Source: Pseudosulfitobacter sp. DSM 107133 (GTDB taxonomy: Bacteria > Pseudomonadota > Alphaproteobacteria > Rhodobacterales > Rhodobacteraceae). Taken from it: a stretch of DNA of 64,000 bases. Of the stretch, positions 27,227-36,468 are shown one piece after another (position 1 is the first letter of the stretch; the number at the start of each line of letters is the position of its first letter). The notes beneath the pieces are model-generated. The model was not told the origin of the DNA, did not search any database, and saw nothing but the letters and a program-made list of their open reading frames with translations. The DNA lies in NCBI RefSeq assembly GCF_022788695.1, contig NZ_CP085159.1, positions 65,048 to 129,047 on the forward strand, written 5' to 3'. A program made the position numbers and the translations under genes.

Positions 27227-27273
27227 GTTTGGATTACCGACTAGAGCAACTCCTTCACCCGCCTTGCTCAACA

Positions 27274-27304
27274 TTGACCTTCCCACGCAGGAGGCCCCTA
27301 GAGT
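27274..27304 (+). promoter_or_regulatory. CueR-type promoter, apparently leaderless
   Basis: TTGACC (27274-27279), 19 bp, TAGAGT (27299-27304), spacer starting TTCCCACGCAGGAGG. The ATG of the Rieske gene lies at 27311, six bases beyond the -10, so a transcript from here would start at or next to the start codon. Confidence 0.6.
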
Positions 27305-27310
27305 CGAATC

Positions 27311-27871
27311 ATGACAGAGTTGCAAACCGAACAGCATCGCCGGGATTTTCTCTACTATGCGACTGCCGGAGCGGGAGCAGTTGCCACTGGCTCGGCAGTT
27401 TGGCCTTTGATCAATCAAATGAATCCATCTGCAGATGTTCGGGCTCTCTCAAGCATCCGGGTCGACATTTCGGATGTAGAGCCTGGAACACAACTGACAG
27501 TAAGTTGGCGGGGCAAACCGGTCTTTATCCGCCACCGAAATGAAGAAGAGATCGCTCAGGCGCGCTCCGAGGACGTGTCGTCATTGCCCGATGCAGTGGC
27601 TCGAAATCCAAATATTCCTGGTGAAGATCCGGCCACAGACGAAAATAGAGCACTGCCCGGACATGAGAATTTCTTGGTTATGATTGGTGTTTGCACACAT
27701 CTCGGTTGTGTGCCCCTCGGTGATGGTGCCGGCGACTTTGGCGGCTGGTTCTGTCCATGTCATGGATCCCACTATGATACTGCGGGACGTATCCGGAAAG
27801 GGCCCGCACCAGAGAACCTTCACATTCCCACATTATCGGTTTCGGAAGGCATGATATTGACACTGGGCTAG
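27311..27871 (+). CDS. Stand-alone Rieske iron-sulfur protein (bc1-type)
   Basis: About 186 aa. Tat-type N-terminal anchor ([20 protein letters not shown]). [2Fe-2S] motifs are CTHLGC and CPCHGSHYD, with the full [11 protein letters not shown]-terminus of ubiquinol-cytochrome c reductase iron-sulfur subunits. No cytochrome b or c1 gene is adjacent, so it is an accessory copy, perhaps a metal-stress replacement for the housekeeping Rieske subunit (inference). It has its own CueR-type promoter. Confidence 0.92.
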   Translation: MTELQTEQHRRDFLYYATAGAGAVATGSAVWPLINQMNPSADVRALSSIRVDISDVEPGTQLTVSWRGKPVFIRHRNEEEIAQARSEDVSSLPDAVARNPNIPGEDPATDENRALPGHENFLVMIGVCTHLGCVPLGDGAGDFGGWFCPCHGSHYDTAGRIRKGPAPENLHIPTLSVSEGMILTLG

Positions 27872-27943
27872 CGGGTTTCACGGGCGGAGACCTAAAAATC
27901 TCGAACCCGATACGAATTGTTACATATGCATGCTGAGTCTGCC

Positions 27944-27974
27944 TTGACCTTCCAGCTACTGGAGGAGCTAGTTG
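27944..27974 (+). promoter_or_regulatory. CueR-type promoter of second Cu ATPase
   Basis: TTGACC (27944-27949), dyad ACCTTCCAGCTACTGGAGG, and -10 TAGTTG (27969-27974) after exactly 19 bp. This is the best CueR-like match in the window. Confidence 0.7.
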
Positions 27975-28006
27975 TATGATCGTCTTGAATATCAAGGATT
28001 GAGACG

Positions 28007-30352
28007 ATGAGCACGGATCAAGATCAACACCACAACACCATGCAGGCCGCGACCGCTTCGAACGCCACGACAGTGATCGATCCGGTGTGTGGCATGACCG
28101 TTGAGGTCAACGAAAATCCCCGGAATACTGAATTTGGAGGGGAGACCTTCCATTTTTGTTCAGAGAACTGTGAAACGAAGTTTCGCAGCGACCCATATTA
28201 CTACGCCTCGGGACATGCGCAAAAGGCGCAAACGCATAGCAAGGCAAGTACTCAATGGACTTGCCCGATGCATCCCGAAATCCTCAGGGACGAGCCTGGC
28301 GCGTGCCCGATTTGTGGTATGGCGCTTGAGCCAATGCTCCCATCGGATGAGCCGTCCGAAGAACTCTCCGATTTCACGAAGCGCATGTGGATCAGCGCGG
28401 CAGCCGCAGTTCCGCTGGTCATCTTGACCATGGGCGAACTGGTCGGTCTGCCCGTGCGCGCGTGGATCGGTCATCAGAATGCAGTCTACATCGAATTCCT
28501 CCTCGCAACGCCGATCATTCTCTGGGCCGCGCTCCCGTTCTTCAAAAGGGGGTGGGATTCCATAAGGACTCTATCTCCAAACATGTGGACGCTTATCGCG
28601 CTCGGGGTCGGAGCCGCCTACACCTATTCGCTTGCCGCGACCTTCTTGCCTGGAATTTTTCCTTCGGCGTACCAAACCGGCGAAGGCGTCGGGACTTATT
28701 ACGAAGCCGCAGTTGTGATCGTCACATTGATCTTTGTCGGTCAGGTGCTTGAATTGCGTGCACGGGAACGAACGGGTGATGCAATCCGCGCCTTGCTTGA
28801 TCTCGCACCGAAAACAGCCCGCCGTATTATGCCGGACGGGACCGAATACGACGCACCGCTGGAGCATATCATTGCTGGCGATACGCTACGCGTGCGACCC
28901 GGTGACAGCATCCCAGTGGACGCTGACGTGCTTGAGGGGCGTTCATCAATCGACGAAAGCATGATTACTGGAGAGCCGCTTCCCGTTGAAAAAACACAAG
29001 GGGACCGGGTCACGGGCGGGACGATCAACAAAAACGGCACGTTGATGGTGAGGGCCACGCAAGTCGGGGCGGACACAGTCCTTTCTCAGATCGTGGATAT
29101 GGTCGCTGGAGCGAAACGGTCGCGCGCGCCAATTCAGGGACTAGCAGACCGTGTGTCGTCAGTATTCGTGCCAACGGTCGTTCTCATTGCGGTCACATCG
29201 TTCATCGCTTGGCTCATGTTCGGGCCAGATCCGGCACTTGCATTTGCGATAACAGTTGCAGTCTCTGTGCTTATTATCGCCTGCCCTTGCGCATTGGGTC
29301 TCGCAACACCGATCTCGATCACCACTGCTGCGGGCCGCGGGGCACAAGCGGGTGTCTTGATCAAGGATGCAGAGGCACTTGAGCGGATGGCGCGCGTCGA
29401 TACGGTCATTGTTGATAAGACTGGCACCCTCACCCAAGGGCGTCCGAAGCTCACAGATTTGGTGGTCACGGGTGGGCACTCTGAAAATGATGTTCTTACC
29501 CTTGTTGCAGCCTTAGAACGAGGCTCAGAGCACCCCCTTGCGGAGGCGATTGTGGAGGGTGCACGAGAGCAAGGCCTGTCGCTTTTTGAAGCAACAAACT
29601 TCGAGGCTATCACTGGCAAAGGTGTCAGAGGTCAAGTTGACGGCCATGATGTCGCTCTCGGAAATCCAGCAATGATGGACGAAATCAATGTGGACCATTC
29701 GGTTGCTGAACATGCTGCAAATGACCTCAGGGCGTCTGGAAAGACTGCCATGTTCATAGCAGTCGATGGTAGGTTCGCCGGGATCGTGGCAGTCGCTGAC
29801 CCGATCAAAGAAACCACGGCCGGAGCCATTGACGATCTTCATCGCCTCGGGCTCAGGGTCATCATGGCGACTGGTGACAATCAAAAGACGGCGGAAGCCG
29901 TCGCTTTGAAGCTTGGAATAGATGAAGTTCATGCAGGGGTTTTGCCAGAAGATAAGAAAGCCCTGGTGGAAAACTTGAGGCATGAAGGCGCCCAGATTGC
30001 CATGGCCGGAGATGGCGTAAACGATGCGCCTGCCCTAGCGGCTGCCGATGTCGGGATTGCGATGGGTACCGGTGCCGACGTTGCCGTCGAAAGCGCTGGC
30101 ATCACACTATTGGGAGGCGATCTGGTAGGCATTGTCAGAGCCCGCAGGCTCGCAAAAGCAACGGTTCGAAATATCAAACAGAACCTATTTTTTGCGTTTG
30201 CCTATAACACTGCAGGTGTTCCTGTCGCGGCTGGCATTCTCTACCCCATTTTCGGGTTGCTTCTTTCGCCAATGATCGCTGCCGCAGCCATGAGCCTGTC
30301 GTCAGTATCGGTCATTGCGAATGCGCTTCGATTGCGGCGTGCCGAACTTTGA
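28007..30352 (+). CDS. Copper P1B-type ATPase with YHS and heavy-metal-binding N-terminal domains
   Basis: About 781 aa. A His-bearing N-terminus is followed by a YHS domain ([23 protein letters not shown]; residues 24-68) and a CPMHP...CPICGM heavy-metal-binding domain (residues 84-109) instead of HMA domains. The ATPase core has TGEP near 322, CPC at 426-428, and phospho-Asp470 in DKTGTLT. Many such proteins are annotated CopA/CopB/SilP-like; periplasmic Cu or Ag export is likely. It has its own CueR-type promoter, independent of the copA at 3529-6039. Confidence 0.92.
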   Translation: MSTDQDQHHNTMQAATASNATTVIDPVCGMTVEVNENPRNTEFGGETFHFCSENCETKFRSDPYYYASGHAQKAQTHSKASTQWTCPMHPEILRDEPGACPICGMALEPMLPSDEPSEELSDFTKRMWISAAAAVPLVILTMGELVGLPVRAWIGHQNAVYIEFLLATPIILWAALPFFKRGWDSIRTLSPNMWTLIALGVGAAYTYSLAATFLPGIFPSAYQTGEGVGTYYEAAVVIVTLIFVGQVLELRARERTGDAIRALLDLAPKTARRIMPDGTEYDAPLEHIIAGDTLRVRPGDSIPVDADVLEGRSSIDESMITGEPLPVEKTQGDRVTGGTINKNGTLMVRATQVGADTVLSQIVDMVAGAKRSRAPIQGLADRVSSVFVPTVVLIAVTSFIAWLMFGPDPALAFAITVAVSVLIIACPCALGLATPISITTAAGRGAQAGVLIKDAEALERMARVDTVIVDKTGTLTQGRPKLTDLVVTGGHSENDVLTLVAALERGSEHPLAEAIVEGAREQGLSLFEATNFEAITGKGVRGQVDGHDVALGNPAMMDEINVDHSVAEHAANDLRASGKTAMFIAVDGRFAGIVAVADPIKETTAGAIDDLHRLGLRVIMATGDNQKTAEAVALKLGIDEVHAGVLPEDKKALVENLRHEGAQIAMAGDGVNDAPALAAADVGIAMGTGADVAVESAGITLLGGDLVGIVRARRLAKATVRNIKQNLFFAFAYNTAGVPVAAGILYPIFGLLLSPMIAAAAMSLSSVSVIANALRLRRAEL

Positions 30353-30512
30353 CCCCTGTATGCGAAATTGTCATCAGATTCTTGAGCTTTCCACCAAGCC
30401 GCAACTCAAGAAGGACAGGTCCAATCCCGCCTTCATGGTCCAGATTGCCATTGTGCGGCACAATAGCTCTAAGTATCTGTGGTGCAGGAAAGCCGGATTG
30501 CCTTCATTTCAT

Positions 30513-32984
30513 TCAGTTGCGCAGTGGCAGCAGACTTGTCGTTCCCACCGACCCGGCATTCACGAGTTGTCGCTCAAGATACATAGGGACATACTCTCCA
30601 CGCCGCCACAATCGACCAAGATCATCGTAAAAGCGGCTGAGAAAATGGCCCGACTGTCCGGTTGATGCTATGTATACCGAACTGTTTGGATCAGAAAGGT
30701 CATAGACCCCACGGAAAGTCGATCCAAAATCAGCCTGGAACGGGTCCTCGGATGCACCCGCAGAAAATCCAAGGAAAAGAGTAGTGTCGCCGCCTGAGAA
30801 CGGAAGTCGAATGTTTGACATGAAACTGAAACCTCGAGACCAACTCAGGATAGGATGATCAAGTGCGGTTTGATGGGCATCTCCCCACCTCAAAGTACTC
30901 AAATCGCCACGCCCAAATGTTTCTTCGAGCCATAACAGTGAATCGTCGAGCGCGAGGCTAGCGATCTGATCACAGGTCTCGATTTCTTCCGATTGAACTA
31001 CGTCGCACCAGATTGAGGCACCATCGACATCGCGGAACACGCGCTCGAGAAAAAGTGTCTGAATGACAGGCAATCCCTCAGCCATTTTGCTCAACTCGTC
31101 GTTTATCAACCGTTGCTGGAGGGCGCGCATCCAAGCGGTATAGATCAGGGGTTCCGCCATGTGCTCGTTCATGTCGCCGTTCCAATCTGCTAGCATTTGC
31201 AGAGCATCGGCACGCCGCCGGGCAAGAGTTCCCGAGGGCGCGGGAGGCTCAGAAAACCACAAGTTCTTGGCGATGAGTGGCAATAGGCCCCTTGCGGCCG
31301 GACTGATAGTGTCTTGCTGATACTCAATGAAACCGTCCCGGGTGTGGACGTCGCGCGCCTCGAGGAGCCTCTCGAGGCGGCTTAACCTAAAATCCTTTGC
31401 GTCGGCCCTAACAATGTTGGGCGAGAGTACTTGTTGGCCAATGTTGCTATCATTTTGCGTTTGCATTCCTGAATCGTCCGCATTGCTTGGCTTCGCAACG
31501 CCTCGCGCGCGCCATTGGCTCTCCCATAACCATCCAGGAGCAGGCATGAACCCGCCAAAAACATTTCGAGGATCTCGAATTGGCCGTTCGCCTACAAACT
31601 GATTTGCGAGATTTTCCTCGTCTGCAATGATCATCGTCATAGCGGGCGCGATGAAGGATCGCATTGCCAAGAACCCTTGATCTGTACTCTTTGCAGTCAT
31701 CAAACCCATGAGCGCACTTATGGAAGTGTCATTTGTGGACAGGCCGGTCCATGCCAGAGAGGCAATGTGCCCTTCTGGAATGACCGATGATAGACCGAAC
31801 AAGTCAGATTGAATGATCGGACCGTTTTCGCTTCGCTCCAAGCGAATAGTCACGGGCGCTTCGCCCCGAATGCGTATGACGGAGGGGCGCGAAACGATTG
31901 GCCGGGGTCCCGCCGGTGTCAGTACCTCACGAGAGCCTGTGTCGAGTAGCTTCTCAATAAAAAGATCCTGGTCGTCAATGTTCGATGTGGTTCCAGACCA
32001 TGCCAGACTGCTGTTGCGACCTGACAGTATGACCGGCAACCCAGGTATTGTCGCACCGATGACGCCACCGACTTGAAGCTCCAACCCAGCGAGGTACCAG
32101 AGCGAAGGTATGGCCAACTGAGTGTCGAAAATACCGGCAACTACCGCGTTGCCTGAAACGGTTCGGTTGCGGGTGGCAGCCCAGGCAAGCATCGACGAAT
32201 TGAGATTGGGACTTCTAAGAGGCGACAATCTGCTCAGTTCAGCGGGTTCAAATCGAATGGCGCCGAGACGAGCATTCGGAAACTGGTCAAAGTACCTTGG
32301 TATGTTGCGATCATCATTGGCAAATGACGCCGGGAGAAGATCAGAAACGCGTGCGGGGGGAATGAGCATAGAGAGGCGAGCCCTCAAAACCTCTTCTTGG
32401 AATTGACCCGAGCTCTGTAACGCAAAAAGCTTGAGAATTGCGATGCTGTCCTCTGGTCTCCATGGCGCGATGGAGCTTTCAAACAGAAAGAATTCTGGTG
32501 CACCTCGCCCCAACGCACCTTTGTTGATTTCCTCAATCCACGCATTCACCCCTTCCGCATAGGCGTTGAGAGCTTCACGCGTTTTGTCGTCCTGGGCGGA
32601 AAGCGAAGAACGAGCGGCCTCGGCCAGATCAAGTCTGCGCATGAAATCGTCATAGGCCAAAGTGCTTCGTCCGAAGAGTTCAGACAAGCGTCCTTGGGCA
32701 ATTCTTCTCAGAAGGGTCATTTGCCACAGCCTGTCTTGCGCGTGAGCGACTCCAAGCCCAAAAAAGACATCGGGGTCGTTCGTTCCAAAAATGTGTGGAA
32801 CTGCGTAAGCGTCTCTCACGATATCGACCGGTGCCGATAGACCCTCAACATTGAAACTTGCCGTGTAGTCTGGAATTGATCGAGTCATCAGCCAAATCGC
32901 CAACGCGGTCGCAACTATTGTTATGATTGCTGCGGCGATGAACCCTCTAAGCAAAAGTCGGAATAGACGTCTCATCCGTACCAT
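30513..32984 (-). CDS. Penicillin acylase family Ntn-hydrolase
   Basis: About 823 aa with a single N-terminal membrane helix (FIAAAIITIVATALAIWLM) and the acylase alpha-chain opening (VDIVRDAYAVPHIFG). The expected autoproteolysis site lies in NSSMLAW at about 262-268. A following Trp and RT place the usual SNxW pattern one residue off, so Ser263 or Ser264 is only a candidate nucleophile. The beta-chain core is recognisable (SLWYLAGLEL, IPGLPVILSGRN, DDQDLFIEK). Substrate unknown: amide, lactone or peptide. Last gene of a transpeptidase-led operon. Confidence 0.82.
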   Translation of the reverse strand: MVRMRRLFRLLLRGFIAAAIITIVATALAIWLMTRSIPDYTASFNVEGLSAPVDIVRDAYAVPHIFGTNDPDVFFGLGVAHAQDRLWQMTLLRRIAQGRLSELFGRSTLAYDDFMRRLDLAEAARSSLSAQDDKTREALNAYAEGVNAWIEEINKGALGRGAPEFFLFESSIAPWRPEDSIAILKLFALQSSGQFQEEVLRARLSMLIPPARVSDLLPASFANDDRNIPRYFDQFPNARLGAIRFEPAELSRLSPLRSPNLNSSMLAWAATRNRTVSGNAVVAGIFDTQLAIPSLWYLAGLELQVGGVIGATIPGLPVILSGRNSSLAWSGTTSNIDDQDLFIEKLLDTGSREVLTPAGPRPIVSRPSVIRIRGEAPVTIRLERSENGPIIQSDLFGLSSVIPEGHIASLAWTGLSTNDTSISALMGLMTAKSTDQGFLAMRSFIAPAMTMIIADEENLANQFVGERPIRDPRNVFGGFMPAPGWLWESQWRARGVAKPSNADDSGMQTQNDSNIGQQVLSPNIVRADAKDFRLSRLERLLEARDVHTRDGFIEYQQDTISPAARGLLPLIAKNLWFSEPPAPSGTLARRRADALQMLADWNGDMNEHMAEPLIYTAWMRALQQRLINDELSKMAEGLPVIQTLFLERVFRDVDGASIWCDVVQSEEIETCDQIASLALDDSLLWLEETFGRGDLSTLRWGDAHQTALDHPILSWSRGFSFMSNIRLPFSGGDTTLFLGFSAGASEDPFQADFGSTFRGVYDLSDPNSSVYIASTGQSGHFLSRFYDDLGRLWRRGEYVPMYLERQLVNAGSVGTTSLLPLRN

Positions 32985-33126
32985 GCCCGCTGACGGTAGC
33001 TTCGCAGAACATTCGTCCTTTCAGTAAAGCGCGTACCGAAAAAGGTCGACTTCCAGTTCTTTTTATACGCGAGGTCACAGCTCCGTCTTGAAGATCGGGC
33101 GTCGGCTGGCGAGTTCAATATGGCGA

Positions 33127-33264
33127 TTACTTCCGGTTTCGGTCTTTCCATCGCTTGCAGATCCAAAAGACACAAAACAGAGCCAAAATCACAGCGAATA
33201 CAAAAGCCGCCCATGTGATGCCAATAGTGAATATGGTTGTCGTCCCGTCGCTGTCACCTTGCAT
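33127..33264 (-). CDS. Small single-helix membrane protein, 45 aa
   Basis: ATG 33264 has GGAGG 9 bp upstream and encodes 45 residues: a polar start (MQGDSDGTTTIF), one helix (WAAFVFAVILALFCVFWIC) and a basic tail (KRWKDRNRK). The inside-positive tail and strong ribosome site support a real gene. It lies between the L,D-transpeptidase and penicillin acylase genes on the same strand. The rest of the 433 bp between those two genes holds no other convincing frame. Confidence 0.7.
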   Translation of the reverse strand: MQGDSDGTTTIFTIGITWAAFVFAVILALFCVFWICKRWKDRNRK

Positions 33265-33416
33265 CAACTTCTGCCTCCAAGAAAGAGGTAGAGCAACGTC
33301 GATCCACGGCAGTTTCTATCATGAACCCTTGGCTGTTTCGCAGTGCATAAGATCTTTGCAATACACTTGAGATTGGCGGCCAAGTCGCCCGCTGCTATCA
33401 CGGGGCAATCAGTGAA

Positions 33417-33995
33417 CTAAAAGAGTCTGACTTGGGTGCCGACTTCCGCCAGATCGAACAACTCTGCGATATGCTCGTTGTACAGCCCAATGCACCCATT
33501 GGAAGACTGACGCCCGATCTTGCGTGTGTCGCCGGTCCCGTGGACACGGTAATATTGCCAGGAAAGATAGAGCGCGTGTGTGCCGAGAGGGTTGTCCGGG
33601 CCCGGTGGCCAGTAGTCAGGCCATTCAGGATTACGCTCCTTCATCGAAGGTGTCGGTCTCCAACTCGGACCTTCCACTTTTTGAACGACCCTTGTGTATC
33701 CCCGCCGGGTCAGCTCTTCTGATTGAGGTACGCTCGACGGGTAGAGCTTGTAAATACTTTCGTCCTCAGACCAGAACTGAACGGCTCTTGAATTGATGTC
33801 GCAGAGGATCGCCCCATGCTCGAGATTATCAAAGTGGTCTTGCCATGGCTGAGCGCTGAAGGACGAGATATTCCTGCGTACCGCCGTTCCGGTCGGTTGC
33901 TCCACAGACTGGGCCTTTACCAAGGCCGGAAGTCCGATGACGGCGGCGGCTGTTGTTGACAGAAACTGCCTGCGGTTTTTAATTATTCTGCTCAC
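33417..33995 (-). CDS. Tat-type L,D-transpeptidase (YkuD domain)
   Basis: About 192 aa starting at GTG 33995 with GGAGGAA upstream. Twin-arginine signal (NRRQFLSTTAAAVIG). YkuD active site RVHGTGDTRKIGR and SSNGCIGLYNEHI, with Gly replacing the usual Arg after Cys-x. It shares its whole layout with the protein at 10666-11232 (VRRNxSSF, QDHFD, ELTRRGYT, NPLGxxAxxLxWQYYRxHG), so the two are paralogs in separate regulatory contexts. It lies directly behind the operator at 34017-34047. Confidence 0.88.
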   Translation of the reverse strand: MSRIIKNRRQFLSTTAAAVIGLPALVKAQSVEQPTGTAVRRNISSFSAQPWQDHFDNLEHGAILCDINSRAVQFWSEDESIYKLYPSSVPQSEELTRRGYTRVVQKVEGPSWRPTPSMKERNPEWPDYWPPGPDNPLGTHALYLSWQYYRVHGTGDTRKIGRQSSNGCIGLYNEHIAELFDLAEVGTQVRLF

Positions 33996-34016
33996 AGCTT
34001 TCCTCCATTTTTTTGA

Positions 34017-34047
34017 GTCGTAAGACCTCTAGTAGCTAGAGGGTCAA
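34017..34047 (-). promoter_or_regulatory. CadR/PbrR-type operator-promoter
   Basis: Minus strand TTGACC (34047-34042), 19 bp, TACGAC (34022-34017). The spacer holds the inverted repeat GACCTCTAG-tag-CTAGAGGGTC (34025-34045), nearly perfect. It drives the transpeptidase gene. Confidence 0.75.
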
Positions 34048-34079
34048 GCGATCCGGGAATGACATTTTTGTGAAGCGAT

Positions 34080-34631
34080 TTAGAGAAAGCGACGGGTTGA
34101 AGCCCGATACTCTTCAAATTCAGAACCGTACAGGTCCTTTAGCCACGGCTCTTCTGCGAATGGCGCGGCAATCAAAACAAGGATGGCCGCTGTTCCTACA
34201 ATGAGAGCCGAGGGTGAAGACGTAAGGATCATCCATCCACCGACGATTGCCATATCCGCCATGTATTGAGGGTTTCGAGAGTAGCGATACATGCCGGTAG
34301 TCTTCAACGTGCCTTTAGCTCCACCAGTTTGCGCTATCCCGAAATGAGCGACTTCAGTCCAGACGACAAAATTGCCAAACAGAATGAGAGGTATCCCAAC
34401 CCCGAACCGGAGCCAGTTGGGAAACGCCAAAATGCCCCACCCCAAGACGCCAAGCACAATGAATACGCCAAACAACGAAAACGTTGGCACCCAGACCAGA
34501 ATTGGAGTGATCGCCGTGTAACGTTGGGGCGGCCAGATACGGCGCTTTGGGGAAACAATTGACCAAAGGATCGAAGCCAGTGTTGCTGCAGCAATTCCTA
34601 GACCAGAAAGAACAAGCGTAGTTTCCATCAT
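34080..34631 (-). CDS. Integral membrane methyltransferase-like protein (PEMT/ICMT family)
   Basis: About 183 aa, four to five helices. The C-terminal half carries the family signature: GMYRYSRNPQYMAD, then EEPWLKDLYGSEFEEY. Relatives methylate phospholipid or isoprenylcysteine using SAM; in bacteria many are of unknown substrate. The start overlaps the CDF stop (ATGA). Lipid-headgroup or envelope modification under metal stress is plausible (inference). Confidence 0.82.
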   Translation of the reverse strand: MMETTLVLSGLGIAAATLASILWSIVSPKRRIWPPQRYTAITPILVWVPTFSLFGVFIVLGVLGWGILAFPNWLRFGVGIPLILFGNFVVWTEVAHFGIAQTGGAKGTLKTTGMYRYSRNPQYMADMAIVGGWMILTSSPSALIVGTAAILVLIAAPFAEEPWLKDLYGSEFEEYRASTRRFL

Positions 34632-35548
34632 GCTTTTGTCTGCTCGTGTCCATAGAGTTGTGCGCTCTCATGAGCATTCTCCAAGTCTTCGAATTCGAGC
34701 GTGGAGTGCCGGATGCCGAACTCTTCGGCGAGACGCGCCTTTATGGCAGCTTTGATCCCTTCGCCGGATGAGCCATCGATGGTCACTATATGGCAATCCA
34801 GCGCCGTCTCGTTCTCTTGCATCTGCCAAAGATGAACGTGGTGGACGTCATGGACCCCGTCGACGTCTCTGATTGCGGCAACAATTGCGTCATTGTCGAG
34901 GTCAGGTGGACTTCCCAGCATCAGGATGCGAACGGGGCCGCCGATTTCAGTTAGAGCGAGGTAAAGGATGTAGAGCGCGATGCCGATCGTGATCGCCGGA
35001 TCGACCCACCACATATTATAGAGCAGGATGAGCGAGCCGCCGATGATCACCGCAACAGAGGCCAGTGCGTCTGACAGATTGTGCAGGAAAAGCGCCCGGA
35101 TGTTCACGCTGCCCTTTTGCATCGAATACGTCAGCAGCGCTGTCAGCGTGTCGACGACCAGCGCCACTGAGCCAAGGATCACCACAGTCCAACCGGCCAC
35201 TTCGGTCGGTTCGATCATGCGCATCCCGCCCTCGTAAATGAGATAGATACCGACGAGGATGAGGGTGGTGTAGTTGATCAAGGCAGCCACAACTTCAATC
35301 CGGCCATAGCCAAAAGTCATGCGCTTGTCGGCGGGTCTTCGGGATATCTTTCGGGCTGCGAACGCGATTACCAGAGACGCCATGTCTGAGAAGTTGTGCA
35401 GTGCATCCGCTATGAGAGCGAGGCTGCCAGAGAGGATGCCGCCCACAATCTGTACAACCGTCAGAAGTGCGTTGGCCCAGATAGCGATGGAGACACGGCG
35501 GTCGCCTGACGCGGGATCAATATGCGCGTGGCCGTGATCATGAGGCAT
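34628..35548 (-). CDS. CDF cation efflux protein (CzcD/ZitB-like)
   Basis: About 306 aa, six helices and a C-terminal cytoplasmic domain. Both Zn(II)-site halves are intact: ALHNFSD in TM2 and LHNLSD in TM5 (HxxxD pattern). The N-terminus is His-rich (MPHDHGHAH). It is a proton-coupled exporter of Zn, Cd or Co. The start overlaps the transglutaminase gene by 11 bp. Under the CadR/PbrR-type promoter at 36338-36368. Confidence 0.93.
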   Translation of the reverse strand: MPHDHGHAHIDPASGDRRVSIAIWANALLTVVQIVGGILSGSLALIADALHNFSDMASLVIAFAARKISRRPADKRMTFGYGRIEVVAALINYTTLILVGIYLIYEGGMRMIEPTEVAGWTVVILGSVALVVDTLTALLTYSMQKGSVNIRALFLHNLSDALASVAVIIGGSLILLYNMWWVDPAITIGIALYILYLALTEIGGPVRILMLGSPPDLDNDAIVAAIRDVDGVHDVHHVHLWQMQENETALDCHIVTIDGSSGEGIKAAIKARLAEEFGIRHSTLEFEDLENAHESAQLYGHEQTKA

Positions 35549-36308
35549 GACGCGATTCCTCGTGTCTATGATTAGGCAATGCCAAGCCAGGGATCTGCGG
35601 CACGCTACCTGATCTGATCCGGCGCACGCGGGCGTTCATCCAATGGCGTATGATATGGCGATACAATATGCCCTTTACGAAGCTGAATGACTGCTGATGA
35701 GCGGCGTAGAAGTTGTCGGGCGCGTCGAAAGTACCAAAGTCCTGGGTAATACCGGTCTCTTGGATGTAGGTATCGCCCCCCGTCCACTCCACTGGCGGCG
35801 CCTGCAGGCAGTCGGTCCCTGCCCCGTAACCGCAGAGACTGTGTGAATCGGTAAATTTGGATTGCAGCGCTGATAGAAACTCCGCATCCAGAATGAATCC
35901 TTCGAGGTTTGCCCAACCCGTCTCCGTCTCCACCTCAACCCATGAGTGAATGATCTCTTCTGGAGCAATCGGATACACGAGTTCGGGCACGACGCCCCGT
36001 TGAAGCTCTTTATGAATCGTGAAGCCGTGAAGGCGGCACCGCACACTTACCGCGCGCAACAGGGCCATGAGAAGCGTGCCCTTGGTGTTGCATTGACCAA
36101 AACCGTCAGCGAGCACCTCGGCGGCCGAGATGTCGTCAGCGCGGTTGTACCCAAAGGCAATTTCATTGCGGACGAAATCGTAGACAGCGCCGATCCGGTC
36201 ATGTTGAGAAAGGGCTTTCCACCCTCGGTCCTCGATCAGTTGTGCAATCGACGGGTGGTCGAAGTTCAGGATTGGGGTTGTTGCCAACAGCCGATCATTC
36301 GCGCTCAT
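35538..36308 (-). CDS. Transglutaminase-like cysteine peptidase family protein
   Basis: About 256 aa with a transglutaminase-like fold: catalytic Cys in GFGQCNTKGTLL, His in IIHSWVEVE, then an Asp candidate in GFILDAEF. No signal peptide is apparent, so it is probably cytoplasmic. Substrate unknown; peptide or isopeptide cleavage is a common role. First gene of a three-gene operon with a CDF exporter and a membrane methyltransferase. GAGGAG lies 9 bp before ATG and the leader is about 23 nt. Confidence 0.85.
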   Translation of the reverse strand: MSANDRLLATTPILNFDHPSIAQLIEDRGWKALSQHDRIGAVYDFVRNEIAFGYNRADDISAAEVLADGFGQCNTKGTLLMALLRAVSVRCRLHGFTIHKELQRGVVPELVYPIAPEEIIHSWVEVETETGWANLEGFILDAEFLSALQSKFTDSHSLCGYGAGTDCLQAPPVEWTGGDTYIQETGITQDFGTFDAPDNFYAAHQQSFSFVKGILYRHIIRHWMNARVRRIRSGSVPQIPGLALPNHRHEESRHAS

Positions 36309-36337
36309 TTTATATCTCCTCGAATCGTCTACGTGAA

Positions 36338-36368
36338 GATGTAATTGCTACAGTCACTATAGGTTCAA
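36338..36368 (-). promoter_or_regulatory. CadR/PbrR-type operator-promoter
   Basis: Minus strand TTGAAC (36368-36363), 19 bp, TACATC (36343-36338). The spacer contains CTATAGTGACTGTAG, close to the CTATAG form at the regulator's own promoter. It drives the transglutaminase-CDF-methyltransferase operon. Confidence 0.72.
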
Positions 36369-36398
36369 GATCCAAATTTCATTTTAGTTTAGCACACG

Positions 36399-36420
36399 CT
36401 GTCACAAATCTGATGCTTAA
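36399..36420 (+). promoter_or_regulatory. Pho-box-like site before alkaline phosphatase
   Basis: CTGTCAC at 36399-36405 and CTGATGC at 36410-36416 form two half-sites 11 bp apart with an AAAT linker, as in PhoB boxes. Phosphate control of the phosphatase is suggested. Confidence 0.45.
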
Positions 36421-36468
36421 GACCCGCATCTTCGCTGCAAACTCATCCTTCTTTTCAGGAGCAAAACT

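Noticed and set aside
30381..30412. CTTGAG...CTCAAG repeat after the second Cu ATPase
   Set aside because: Resembles a MerR -35 but no downstream gene in that direction and no good -10.
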